Below, one piece after another: positions 8,279-16,788 of a DNA stretch of 64,000 bases; positions within the stretch are counted from its first letter, which is position 1; the number at the start of each line of letters is the position of its first letter. The stretch is taken from NCBI GenBank assembly GCA_937902995.1, contig CALEKY010000094.1:164447-228446 (forward strand), in the 5' to 3' direction. This stretch comes from an uncultured Sinobacteraceae bacterium. Its GTDB lineage: Bacteria; Pseudomonadota; Gammaproteobacteria; Steroidobacterales; Steroidobacteraceae. The notes under the pieces were generated by a model. That model was not told the origin of the DNA, ran no database searches, and saw only the letters and a program-made list of their open reading frames with translations. The position numbers and the translations under genes were made by a program.

Positions 8279-9350
8279 ACGCGCACGCAAAGCGAACGGC
8301 AATGGCCACGAACGGGCTGCAGCCGCCGTACGCGCATTCTGGTCGGGAACGATCAGCTTTGGCCTCGTGAGCATTCCGGTGGATCTGTACGCGGCAATCC
8401 GGCCGCGCCGGAAATCGATGAAGCTGGTCGACGAAGAGGGCAATCCGCTCGGTCGTCGCTACGTTTGTTCCAAGGAAGGCAAGGCGCTCGACAACGACGA
8501 CTTGGTGCGCGGTTATGAAATCGACTCCGGCAAACTCGTCGTGATCGACGATGAAGAATTCGACTCGATGGCGCCCGAGGTTTCGCGCGATATCGAGCTG
8601 CGCAGCTTCGTTCCCTTCGAGCAAATCCCGCCCATCTACTACAACCGTCCCTACTTTCTCGCGCCGGCCGGGCGCTCATCCAAGGCCTACCATTTACTCT
8701 CCGCCGCGATGGAGCGCAGCGGTCGGGTGGCCATAGGCAGCTTCGTGATGCGAGGACGCGAGTATCTGGTCGCGATCCTCTCCGAAAACGGCGTACTGCG
8801 AGCTGAAACGTTGCGGTACGCGGATGAGATTCGTGTGCCGAAAGCGGTCGGTCTTCCAAAGCGCGCCAAGGCGAACGCGAAACTCGTCGGCGCGCTTCTA
8901 AAAGAGATCAAGACGCTGCGTAAGGACCGGTTGGACCTCGCCGAGCTCGAGGATCGCGAAGCGGAAGCGCTGCAGACGCTCGCGCTCGAAAAAGAACGCA
9001 AGCACCAAGATGTGATCGAGCAATACGGGCTCGAAGAAGAAGCACCCGAAGGCGGCGCGCAGGTCGTCGATCTGATGGACGTGTTGAGAAAGAGCCTATC
9101 GAAACGCGCGAGCGTCGCATCGGCCGAACGCGCCCTTGCAGACAGCTCCTCGCGGAGCCCCGCGCGCTCGCATCGAAAACGCAACGGCAACGGCGCGCAA
9201 CGGGATCGCACCAAGACCACCCGCAACCGAAGCCGACTGAAACAATCCTCGAGAAGCGAGCTTCAGAAGCTCGCTTCCGAGCTCCATATCGCGGGACGAA
9301 GCAAGATGGACAAGCCTGCACTCGTCAACGCCATCCTGCGGGCGGGATGA
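8271..9350 (+). CDS. ku: Ku protein 2 with C-terminal SAP-like domain
   Basis: A 359-residue second Ku. The core has AFWSGTISFGLVSIPVDLYAAIRP, RRYVCSKEGKALDNDDLVRGYE, VSRDIELRSFVPFEQIPPIYYNRPYFLAPAGRSSKAY and VRKALEDLK-type C-core segments. A Lys/Arg/Ser-rich linker (about residues 275-320) leads to a SAP/Rho-N-like helix pair (LQKLASELHIAGRSKMDKPALVNAI). The start is a TTG with GGGAG upstream, overlapping the end of ku1; no in-frame ATG suits the family start. The two Ku proteins clearly differ and may form a heterodimer (inference). Confidence 0.9.
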   Translation: MPERARKANGNGHERAAAAVRAFWSGTISFGLVSIPVDLYAAIRPRRKSMKLVDEEGNPLGRRYVCSKEGKALDNDDLVRGYEIDSGKLVVIDDEEFDSMAPEVSRDIELRSFVPFEQIPPIYYNRPYFLAPAGRSSKAYHLLSAAMERSGRVAIGSFVMRGREYLVAILSENGVLRAETLRYADEIRVPKAVGLPKRAKANAKLVGALLKEIKTLRKDRLDLAELEDREAEALQTLALEKERKHQDVIEQYGLEEEAPEGGAQVVDLMDVLRKSLSKRASVASAERALADSSSRSPARSHRKRNGNGAQRDRTKTTRNRSRLKQSSRSELQKLASELHIAGRSKMDKPALVNAILRAG

Positions 9351-9375
9351 GCAGCGCGCGAACCGGCTCGCGCAG

Positions 9376-9951
9376 CTATCGCCCCAAGAGCGCGTAGATC
9401 CCGAAAATTGCGAACAGCGCTGCGGCAACGAACCGCATCTTTCGCAACGGGAAACGTTTCATGAGCGAATCGCCGACCAACACGGCGGGCACGTTCGCCA
9501 CCATCATGCCGAGCGTCGTGCCGAGCGTGACGGCCACCACGTCGCCGTACTCGGCACCGAGTGCGACAGTCGCAAGCTGCGTCTTGTCGCCCATCTCCGC
9601 GACGAAGAACAAGACCATCGCCGCCATGAAGGCGCTCGAACGGCCCTTGGCCGAAGGCTCGTCATCCAGAGTGTCCGGGATCAGCGCCCACACTGCGAAA
9701 ACGAGAAATGCGATACCGACGATAATGCCCATCACATTCGCATCGACAGCGTGCGTGATCCACTTGCCCAGACCCGCGGCGAGCGCGTGATTGGCAATCG
9801 TCGCAACGAATATTCCCAAAATGATGGCCCACTGACGGCCTGGCCAGCGCGCAGCAAGCACGAATGAAAGCAATTGAGTTTTGTCGCCAAGCTCTGCGAG
9901 CGTGACGATGCTCAGCGATGCGAGAAAAGGCGATGCGTACAAGAAGTCCAC
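9376..9951 (-). CDS. TMEM165/GDT1 (UPF0016) family Mn2+/Ca2+ exporter
   Basis: A 191-residue membrane protein with the duplicated signature E-x-G-D-K-[ST]: ELGDKTQLLSF near residue 20 and EMGDKTQLATVAL in the second half, each in a predicted membrane helix, giving an internal two-fold repeat with six or so helices. Bacterial members (MneA type) export manganese. The GTG start is at the end of a leader that contains a yybP-ykoY Mn riboswitch, which independently supports manganese as the substrate. Confidence 0.9.
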   Translation of the reverse strand: MDFLYASPFLASLSIVTLAELGDKTQLLSFVLAARWPGRQWAIILGIFVATIANHALAAGLGKWITHAVDANVMGIIVGIAFLVFAVWALIPDTLDDEPSAKGRSSAFMAAMVLFFVAEMGDKTQLATVALGAEYGDVVAVTLGTTLGMMVANVPAVLVGDSLMKRFPLRKMRFVAAALFAIFGIYALLGR

Positions 9952-10017
9952 TGTCGTTCACGGGGGCCGGCGATGTTGCACCATTGACTCCAAATGTCCT
10001 CGCCGGCCCGGCTCGGA

Positions 10018-10135
10018 CATCGAAGTCAAAGGTCTCGCCTTGCGATTGCTGCTGACGCCATGGTCGCAACGGACCAAGTGTGTTGACGTCAGCTCCTTCC
10101 GTTGCGGAAGGCGGCTACTCCCCAATGACGGGGCG
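10018..10135 (-). promoter_or_regulatory. yybP-ykoY manganese riboswitch upstream of the UPF0016 exporter
   Basis: Reading the minus strand, the leader has ATTGGGGAGTAGCC, a short GC stem (CCTTCCGCAACGGAAGG), GACGTCAACA, a central ACCATGG stem, and finally GCGAGACCTTTGAC. These are the conserved blocks of the yybP-ykoY aptamer; GTCA and TGAC at the ends can pair as P1. Downstream, GGGCCGGCGA and TCGCCGGCCC can form a strong hairpin reaching almost to the GTG start, a plausible expression platform. Mn2+ binding should raise exporter expression. Confidence 0.85.
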
Positions 10136-10189
10136 CGACTATACGGGTCGACGTTGCAAGTAGCAAGGCACAAAAACAAAGCTGAGAGG

Positions 10190-10320
10190 GCGTGGGGCTT
10201 GGGGCTCGGGGCGTGGCCTAGAATACGTGCACGAAGCTGCCTCCCGCGGCAGGCACTGGACTCTGGAAACAAATCCACGCGCGAACACGCGCTTATACCT
10301 TCAGCCTTCAGTCTTTGAAG
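10190..10320. repeat. Heptamer-repeat element 2
   Basis: Left arm 10190-10218 is of GGGGCTT/GGGGCTC type, with a single GGACTCT unit at 10258. A GCGC palindrome (cgcgcgaacacgcgc) lies at 10278-10292, and the right arm ACCTTCAGCCTTCAG at 10297-10320. The right arm supplies the stop codon of the SDR gene. Confidence 0.7.
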
Positions 10321-11081
10321 ATCGCGATTCCCGTCAACTCAGCCAGCCTGGCAATGAGCTGCTCCTGGAAATCGGCATCACGCGTTTCCGGTGCCGGTTC
10401 GCGCCGCTTGCGGTGATGCCAGTAGGCGCCGCTCGTCTGTGCCGCAGGATCCTCGCTGACCGCAAGCCAGGTTTGCGTGAGATAACCCTGCTCGAAATCG
10501 TCGGGGGCATTGGGCCCGCCCATTTTGGTCGGTACCCAGCCCGGGTCGACGGCATTGCTCAACACATCCGGCCATCGCCGCGCGATGGCGAATGCGAGCG
10601 TCGTGACGAACAACTTGCTTTCAGAATAAGCAGTGCTGGGTTCCCAGGGACGCTCGATCCAATCGATGTCGCGCAGCAATGCGCGCGCTTCGCGATGCAT
10701 GCCGCTGCTGAGATAGATCAAACGACGCGGCCGATCGATCAACGCCGTCAGAATGTACGGCGCCAATGTGTTCACGGCGAGCGTCGTCGCATGGCCCTCG
10801 GGCGTGGAGCCGCGAGTCTGCTCTCGATACACACCCGCGTTGTGAATGACCGCATCCATGCGTCCGATCTTGTTCACCTGCTCTGCCAGCGAGCGCGTCT
10901 CTTTGCCGCTCGACAGATCGCCGATCACGACTCCAGCGGATCGATCGGCGAGATCGGCGAACGCGGCGGCGCGCTGCACCGAACGCGCGTGCAACACGAC
11001 CTCATGGCCTTCCTGGATCAACGCACGGGCGGCAGCCAGCCCGAGGCCGTCGCTCGAACCGGTAATGAACACTCGACTCAT
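10308..11081 (-). CDS. Short-chain dehydrogenase/reductase
   Basis: A 257-residue SDR with the cofactor motif TGSSDGLG (residues 8-15), HNAG (NAG motif), YLSSG and the catalytic Tyr-x3-Lys in YSESK. Arg33 after the second strand suggests NADP preference. It lacks the exact NNAG form (HNAG), as in the retinol-dehydrogenase/WWOX-like branch. The last codons (IFKD-stop) run into a heptamer repeat, so the original C-terminus may have been altered. The substrate is not identifiable. Confidence 0.85.
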   Translation of the reverse strand: MSRVFITGSSDGLGLAAARALIQEGHEVVLHARSVQRAAAFADLADRSAGVVIGDLSSGKETRSLAEQVNKIGRMDAVIHNAGVYREQTRGSTPEGHATTLAVNTLAPYILTALIDRPRRLIYLSSGMHREARALLRDIDWIERPWEPSTAYSESKLFVTTLAFAIARRWPDVLSNAVDPGWVPTKMGGPNAPDDFEQGYLTQTWLAVSEDPAAQTSGAYWHHRKRREPAPETRDADFQEQLIARLAELTGIAIFKD

Positions 11082-11494
11082 TTTCGTTTACACCCTGCTA
11101 TTACGCATGCGACACCGACGATGAGATCGCAAAAGAATCAGTAACGACGCAAACAATTCGGATTCCTGCGTACGGTTCCATTGACGATTCATCGACTTCG
11201 CACCCGTCGCCCAGATCCGACAAGTTTGCTCACGATGAAATCGCAGTTGCGATCCCTGATACTCGCGCTCCCCGGACAAGTCTTCGTAGATCTCGCGACG
11301 ATGGATCGGTTCGGCGATTGCGTAACGGCCTGACGGGGCACGCCTGCTAGTTTCCACCACGCGCCGCGCCGGTCGGCCCTCCATTACGCCGAAATACACG
11401 GAACAACCAGGGCTCGCCGTGCAATTCTTGCAGCGAGCCCAAGCTCGTGCGGCAGGCGATCGCCTTCGCTCATCGGCAATCCGAGCGCACCGGC
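11082..11494. other. Divergent intergenic region without a recognisable gene
   Basis: About 410 bases between the divergent SDR and the large acyl-ligase fusion. Open frames here are short or antisense and show no family resemblance. No RNA gene or clear promoter was recognised, though promoters for both neighbours must lie here. Confidence 0.5.
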
Positions 11495-14320
11495 ATGATG
11501 GAGAGCAAAGATCGGCGCGAGAATGCGAGCCCGACGGACCGGTTGCTCGACATTGCGCGCCGCATGCTCGAAGACATGCATGCCGACGAACGGGCGATCC
11601 AGGCAGTTGCGTTGAATGCGGCGCTCGATCGGGACCTCGGGCTCGACAGCCTGGCGCGCGTCGAGTTGTTCGCACGCATCGAGCATGAGCTCGGCCTGAC
11701 CCTACCTGAAACGATTCTGCAAGGCGCAGGCACGTTACGCGACATCGCCGAAGCGCTGGACGGGTCGTTGCGCAAGCCACCCGAACGTCGGCACGAGCGA
11801 CGCACGACGACCACCGGCACCATGCCGCCATCAGGACTCGCCACGCTCGATCGTGTGCTGCAGTGGCACATCGAACATGACGAACATTTCGTGCAGCTCG
11901 AAGTCTTGAGCGACGGCAGCAGCGACCCGTTGACGTACCGCGAGCTATGGGAAAGCGCGCTGCGGGTTGCAGCCGGCTTACAGCAGGAAGGCATCGGCAA
12001 AGGCGATCGCGTCGCGCTGATGCTGCCGACCGGACGCGAATACTTCATTTCGTTTTTGGGGAGCATGCTTGCAGGCGGCATTCCCGTGCCTCTGTATCCC
12101 CCGGCGCGCCCCAATCAAATCGAGGAGCATGTGCGTCGACATCGCGGCATCCTCGACAATGCATCGCCTGCGCTACTCATCTCGACGCCCGAGCTGCGTC
12201 GGCTGGCAGGCATTTTGCGATTGCACACCCCCTCGGTGCGGCGCATCGCCTCGCCGACCGAATTGCTTGCGTGCGATACGGCACTCACTTCGGTGACGCT
12301 GAGACCGAGCGATCCTCTGTTCTTTCAATACACCTCGGGCAGCACAGGGCAGCCGAAAGGCGTTGTGCTCACGCACGCCAACGTGCTTTCGAACATCGAG
12401 GCGCTGGGCAGCGCGCTCGAAGTCTCGGTCGACGATGTATTCGTGAGCTGGCTGCCGCTCTATCACGACATGGGATTGATCGGCGCATGGCTCGGGCCGC
12501 TGTATTTCGGCATAGCGCTGAAGGTCATGTCGCCGCTGACCTTTCTCGCGCATCCGGTTCGTTGGGTGGCGGCGATCGATCGTTACAGAGGCACGCTATC
12601 GGCGGCACCGAACTTCGCCTATGAAATGTGCATCGCGCGCATCCCCGACGAGCAGATCGCGACGCTCGATCTGAGCTCCTGGCGCTGCGCGCTGAACGGC
12701 GCCGAGGCCGTCAGCGCGGATACTCTGAAACGATTCCACCGCCGGTTTGCCGCGTGCGGATTGCGACCGGCGGCGCTCATGCCCGTCTACGGACTCGCGG
12801 AAAACTCCGTGGGCTTGACGATCCCGCCGCTCGGGCGCGAACCGTTGATCGACTCCATCGACCGCGACACGTTCTCACGCACCGGGCGAGCCGTACCGGT
12901 ACCCGAGAACGATCCGCTCGCCCTGCACTTCGTCGCATGCGGTCGGCCGATTCCCGGTCATGAGGTTCGCATCGTCGACGACACGGGACGCGAGCTTCCA
13001 GAACGTTGCGAAGGCCGACTCGTGTTTCGCGGACCATCCGCTACGGCGGGCTACTTTCGCAATCCGCAGGCAACTGCCGCACTGTTTCGCGAGGGCTGGC
13101 TCGACAGCGGCGATCGTGCCTACATGGTTCATGGGGAGATCTATCCGACCGGACGCATCAAGGACATCGTGATCCGCGCAGGTCGCAATCTCCATCCGGA
13201 AGAGATCGAAACCGTCGTCGGCGCGGTCCCGGGCGTTCGCAAGGGTTGTGTTGCGGTGTTCGGCTGTCGCGATGCCAACTCAGCCACTGAACGCGTCGTC
13301 GTGCTGGCAGAAACCAACCTTCAAACACTCGAGCAGCGCACAGCGCTCAAAAAGCAAATTCTGCAAACCCTCGTTCGAGAGCTCGGCGAGCCCGTGGACG
13401 AAGTCGTACTGTGCGATCCGCATACGGTGCTGAAGACATCGAGCGGCAAGATTCGCCGGTCCGCCACGCGCGAGCTTTACGAACGCGGACTGCATAGCGC
13501 GCCGCGTCCGCGCGCACCGTGGCTGCAAGGCCTGCGACTTGTCTTGGGTGCCGCGCCGCGGGCCGTGGGACGCGCGGCAGAGCGCACGCTGGCGTTCTGT
13601 TACGCCGTCTATTTTTGGGCACTATTTGCGATGCTCGGCATTCTTTCACTCTTGCTCGTACTTCTACCGTTCACGCCGCAGGTCCGTTGGGCGGTCGTGC
13701 ATTATTCGGCGCGCACGTTCCTCGCCGGAGCCGGCATTCGAGTGAGAACGTCAGGAACGCCTCCACCCGCTGCGAAGATGCCTTGCATCTACGTCGCCAA
13801 TCACGCGAGTTATCTCGATGCCGTTCTGCTGACAGCGGTTCTGCCCTCGCCTTGCAGCTTCGTCGCAAAAGTAGAGCTCGCACGCGTCCCGGTATTGAGC
13901 TTCTTCTTGCGACGCCTCGGCACCTTGTTCGTCGCGCGCAACGTAACGCGCGCAAGCGTCGAGGATGCCGAACGCGTCGTGGAAGCCGTCGCCGCCGGTC
14001 ATTCGCCACTTTTCTTTCCCGAAGGGACGTTCACCCGCGCGCCCGGCCTTTTGCCGTTTCGTCTGGGTGCCTTCGTCGCGGCCGCGTCTGCACGCGCACC
14101 GCTGATTCCGATCGCGATTCGCGGCGCACGCTCGCTGCTACGCGACACGGAGTGGATACCTTCACGCGTGCCGATCGACATCGCTATTGGAACTGAGTTG
14201 CACGCAGCAGAACGAACTCCGTTTCTTAGTGCCGTTGCATTGCGCGACGCTGCCCGTGCGTGGATTTTGGAGCGCTGCGGCGAGGCGCCGCGAACGGCGC
14301 AGACTGAAGGCCGAAGGTGA
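11495..14320 (+). CDS. ACP - fatty acyl-AMP ligase - PlsC acyltransferase fusion
   Basis: About 941 residues with three enzymatic modules. Residues 10-95 are an acyl-carrier domain with DLGLDSLARVEL (phosphopantetheine Ser52). Residues about 115-660 are an adenylate-forming ligase with YTSGSTGQPKGVVLTH (near 278), LYHDMGLIGAWL, YGLAEN and DSGDRAYMVHGEIYPTGR, which fits fatty acyl-AMP ligases rather than CoA ligases. A hydrophobic segment (LAFCYAVYFWALFAMLGILS) precedes a PlsC/LPLAT domain with NHASYLD (near 770) and FPEGTFTR (near 840). Inferred reaction: activate a fatty acid, load it on the built-in ACP and transfer it to a membrane acceptor. Tandem ATGs at 11495/11498 are the likeliest starts. 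The last five residues (TEGRR) come from a heptamer repeat. Confidence 0.88.
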   Translation: MMESKDRRENASPTDRLLDIARRMLEDMHADERAIQAVALNAALDRDLGLDSLARVELFARIEHELGLTLPETILQGAGTLRDIAEALDGSLRKPPERRHERRTTTTGTMPPSGLATLDRVLQWHIEHDEHFVQLEVLSDGSSDPLTYRELWESALRVAAGLQQEGIGKGDRVALMLPTGREYFISFLGSMLAGGIPVPLYPPARPNQIEEHVRRHRGILDNASPALLISTPELRRLAGILRLHTPSVRRIASPTELLACDTALTSVTLRPSDPLFFQYTSGSTGQPKGVVLTHANVLSNIEALGSALEVSVDDVFVSWLPLYHDMGLIGAWLGPLYFGIALKVMSPLTFLAHPVRWVAAIDRYRGTLSAAPNFAYEMCIARIPDEQIATLDLSSWRCALNGAEAVSADTLKRFHRRFAACGLRPAALMPVYGLAENSVGLTIPPLGREPLIDSIDRDTFSRTGRAVPVPENDPLALHFVACGRPIPGHEVRIVDDTGRELPERCEGRLVFRGPSATAGYFRNPQATAALFREGWLDSGDRAYMVHGEIYPTGRIKDIVIRAGRNLHPEEIETVVGAVPGVRKGCVAVFGCRDANSATERVVVLAETNLQTLEQRTALKKQILQTLVRELGEPVDEVVLCDPHTVLKTSSGKIRRSATRELYERGLHSAPRPRAPWLQGLRLVLGAAPRAVGRAAERTLAFCYAVYFWALFAMLGILSLLLVLLPFTPQVRWAVVHYSARTFLAGAGIRVRTSGTPPPAAKMPCIYVANHASYLDAVLLTAVLPSPCSFVAKVELARVPVLSFFLRRLGTLFVARNVTRASVEDAERVVEAVAAGHSPLFFPEGTFTRAPGLLPFRLGAFVAAASARAPLIPIAIRGARSLLRDTEWIPSRVPIDIAIGTELHAAERTPFLSAVALRDAARAWILERCGEAPRTAQTEGRR

Positions 14321-14354
14321 AGCGCGCGTCGCCTTTGGTCTGCAGCCTGTCGCC
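14301..14354. repeat. Heptamer-repeat element 3
   Basis: Left arm AGACTGAAGGCCGAAGGTGAAG at 14301-14322, a GCGCG block, and right arm TGCAGCCTGTCGCC at 14341-14354. It provides the stop codon of the acyl-ligase fusion. The rest of the gap to 14572 shows no gene. Confidence 0.6.
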
Positions 14355-14572
14355 TTTCTTGCCCTTCCCCGTGCGCCGAACGAAATAACATCGTTGCTTT
14401 CGCCGATTCGAAAACGCCTTGTTTTGGCGCAATCTCCGCACCCCGACGACCACAGTCATCGATCGGCGCCCGCGAGACCGAAAACCGCATCGCTAGCCGA
14501 CAGTCCCGCACAGACTGCATGCGCTGCAGCGCGACCACAAATTCCAAGCTGGAACCCGAGCGGAGCATCACG

Positions 14573-15130
14573 ATGCAATCGCCAGCGCACATCACGTTCA
14601 AGAACACCGAGGCATCGCCAGCCGTCGAAGCCCGAGTGTTCGAGCACATCGCCCACTTAGAACGATTCCATCCCGAGCTCATCGGCTGCAACGTCGCAAT
14701 CACGGCACTGCCTGCGCGGAGGCGGCTGCAGCCTGCGCATGAGGTGGAGATCGAGCTGCGCACGTCCGATCGCGTCTTTCGCGTTCGCAGCGAAACCGAG
14801 GAGCAGGAAGCCTATCTCGACGTGTTCATTGCCTTGCGGGATGCATTCGAAGCCGCCAAGCGCCTGCTACGCAAACAAGCTGCGGAACGCAACGGCGAGC
14901 CGCACCGTGTGCCTACACCGCGCATCGGGACGATCGAACATCTAGCCAACGGCTATGGACGCATCGCAGCCGACGACGGCCGAACGGTGTACTTCCACCG
15001 AAACTGCTTGCGGGAGACGACTTTCGGCACGCTTTCCGTCGGCACGATCGTCGAGTTCGAAGAGGATCTCGGCAACCATGGACCGCAGGCAGCGGTCGTC
15101 CGGCTGGTCAGAAGCCAGGCTGAAGGCTGA
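14573..15130 (+). CDS. Ribosome hibernation factor (HPF/RaiA) - cold-shock domain fusion
   Basis: About 185 residues from the ATG preceded by GGAG; the frame also opens 18 codons earlier without support. Residues 1-105 match the HPF/RaiA sigma-54-modulation fold (ITFKNTEASPAVEARVFEHIAHLERFHPELIGCNV and DVFIALRDAFEAAKRLL). Residues about 120-180 form a cold-shock OB fold (GTIEHLANGYGRIAADDGRTVYFHRNCL), with the RNA-binding FFH-like face. Inference: a protein that both idles ribosomes and binds single-stranded RNA, suited to dormancy. The last residues (AEG) derive from a heptamer repeat. Confidence 0.85.
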   Translation: MQSPAHITFKNTEASPAVEARVFEHIAHLERFHPELIGCNVAITALPARRRLQPAHEVEIELRTSDRVFRVRSETEEQEAYLDVFIALRDAFEAAKRLLRKQAAERNGEPHRVPTPRIGTIEHLANGYGRIAADDGRTVYFHRNCLRETTFGTLSVGTIVEFEEDLGNHGPQAAVVRLVRSQAEG

Positions 15131-15276
15131 AGGCAGGCTGTAGACTGTAGGCTGTAGTTGGTGCGCATTCGCGCACGCGTTCATATCCCTGCTCCACTTC
15201 GGGCCGATATCGGCATACAGCGAGTTCGAGCAGAGCGCGCAACGCGCGCGTACCTTCAGCCTGCAGCCTACAGCCT
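15116..15276. repeat. Heptamer-repeat element 4 (two complementary arms)
   Basis: Left arm 15116-15157 (GGCTGAA then GGCTGTA units) and right arm 15252-15276 (TTCAGCC, CTGCAGCC, TACAGCC) are reverse complements and could form a long hairpin. Between them are two GCGC palindromes (gtgcgcattcgcgcac at 15161-15176; another at 15234-15251). It starts inside the HPF gene's last codons and ends at the stop codon of the converging nicotinate phosphoribosyltransferase. Confidence 0.8.
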
Positions 15277-16616
15277 CATGTGGCTTCGCGATCCACGTGC
15301 TCCGCCAGCTCGTGCTGGCGGCGCGACACTTTCGTCGGGCTGTGCATGCACGGCACCAGCGCACGCAGCTTGATGGGCAACGATGCAAGCTCCTCGCGGC
15401 AATAGGCACGTACTTCGCTCAGCGGGGGCGATGGTGCTTTGCGCCTGCCGTTCACCATGACTTCCTGCAATAGCGGACGGCCTTCCATCACTTCATCCGC
15501 ACAGGCGATGACGTCGCGGCCGATGCGGCCATGCGGATCCAGTTCACGGAAGACCTGTCGCGCTCCGGGCCAGCTTTCCTTGCCGTGCGAACGCTTGCGC
15601 GTTGGACGACCGTCGTACGCATGCAGCTTGTAGGCACAGTCGAGCGACGGCGCATCGCTCGAGACGGCCACTCGCGTTCCGACGCAATAACCGTCGATCG
15701 GCGCATGCGCTGCGCGCATCGTTGCAATCGCATACTCGTCCAGATTTCCGCTCACGAGAATCTGTACGCGCTGGCAGCCTTCGGCATCGAGAATGGCGCG
15801 CACTCGCTGCGCCTCGAGCGTGAGATCGCCGCTGTCGATACGCACCGCGCGCACGCGGATTCCCTGGCGTTCGAGCTCGCGGGCGAGTTTGGCAGCGCGC
15901 CGCGCGCCGCGCTCCGTGTCGTAGGTATCGATCAGGAGCGTCACGTTTTCGGGCTGAGCGGTCGCGAAATTGCGAAATGCCGTGACCTCATCCTCGTGCG
16001 CCTGAATGAAGGAATGCGCCATGGTGCCGACGATCGGAATGTCGAAGAGCCGGCCAGCTGCCACCGTCGCAGTCGACTCGAAGCCGGCGATGTACGAAGC
16101 CCTCGCCAGGTACAGCGCGGCCTCGCTGCCGTGCGCACGTCGCATGCCGAAGTCGATGAGCGGCGTATCGCCGGCCGCCAATTTGCATCTGGCCGCCTTC
16201 GAGGCCACGAGGGTCTGATATTGAATCAGATTGACGAGCCGGCTTTCGACGAGCTGGGCCTCCGGTAAAGGCGCTTCGATCCGCAACACAGGCTCGTTTG
16301 CAAAGAACACGGTGCCTTCGCGCATCGCAAAGACATCGCCGGTGAACCGAAACGTGGTCAGCCGTTCGAGCAACTCCTTGCTGAAGCGATTGAGCGATGC
16401 GAGCCAATCGATCTCATCCGGCGTGAAGTGCAAGTTCTCGAGGTAGTCGAGCACCTGCTCGAGTCCGGCAGCGACGAGAAAGTTGCGCTCCTCGGGCAAA
16501 CGGCGCACATAGAACTCGAAGACCGCGCGCTTCTCCATACCGCTGCGATAGTAGGCGTCCATCATGGTGAGCTGGTACAGATCGGTTAGCAGCGCGGTGC
16601 CGGTCGGGGACTGCAT
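15276..16616 (-). CDS. pncB: Nicotinate phosphoribosyltransferase
   Basis: A 446-residue NAPRTase: LLTDLYQLTMMDAYYRSG at the N-terminus, FGMRRAHG, SYIAGFESTATVAAGR, GTMAHSFIQAHEDEVTAFRNFA and RIDSGDL, all signature segments of the enzyme that makes nicotinate mononucleotide from nicotinate and PRPP. The start is the ATG preceded by AGGAG; a longer frame lacks a ribosome site. With the PRPP synthetase at 21.2 kb it suggests NAD salvage within the same stress-related cluster. The C-terminal tail after VPCMHSPTKVS is short and basic. Confidence 0.92.
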   Translation of the reverse strand: MQSPTGTALLTDLYQLTMMDAYYRSGMEKRAVFEFYVRRLPEERNFLVAAGLEQVLDYLENLHFTPDEIDWLASLNRFSKELLERLTTFRFTGDVFAMREGTVFFANEPVLRIEAPLPEAQLVESRLVNLIQYQTLVASKAARCKLAAGDTPLIDFGMRRAHGSEAALYLARASYIAGFESTATVAAGRLFDIPIVGTMAHSFIQAHEDEVTAFRNFATAQPENVTLLIDTYDTERGARRAAKLARELERQGIRVRAVRIDSGDLTLEAQRVRAILDAEGCQRVQILVSGNLDEYAIATMRAAHAPIDGYCVGTRVAVSSDAPSLDCAYKLHAYDGRPTRKRSHGKESWPGARQVFRELDPHGRIGRDVIACADEVMEGRPLLQEVMVNGRRKAPSPPLSEVRAYCREELASLPIKLRALVPCMHSPTKVSRRQHELAEHVDREAT

Positions 16617-16788
16617 CGATTCGATCTCCTGCTCTGACGGGTACGTGCAACTTACGCGCAAACGCCATCGCCGTCCTAGCATGGTCCCATAGGAAAGACC
16701 GGCGGAAGCTACGTGCTGCTACGGAGGCGCAAGGTGCCGAGGCCCGGCGCCCGTTTTGTCGGCAAGACGCGCACCACGTTTGCGCACG

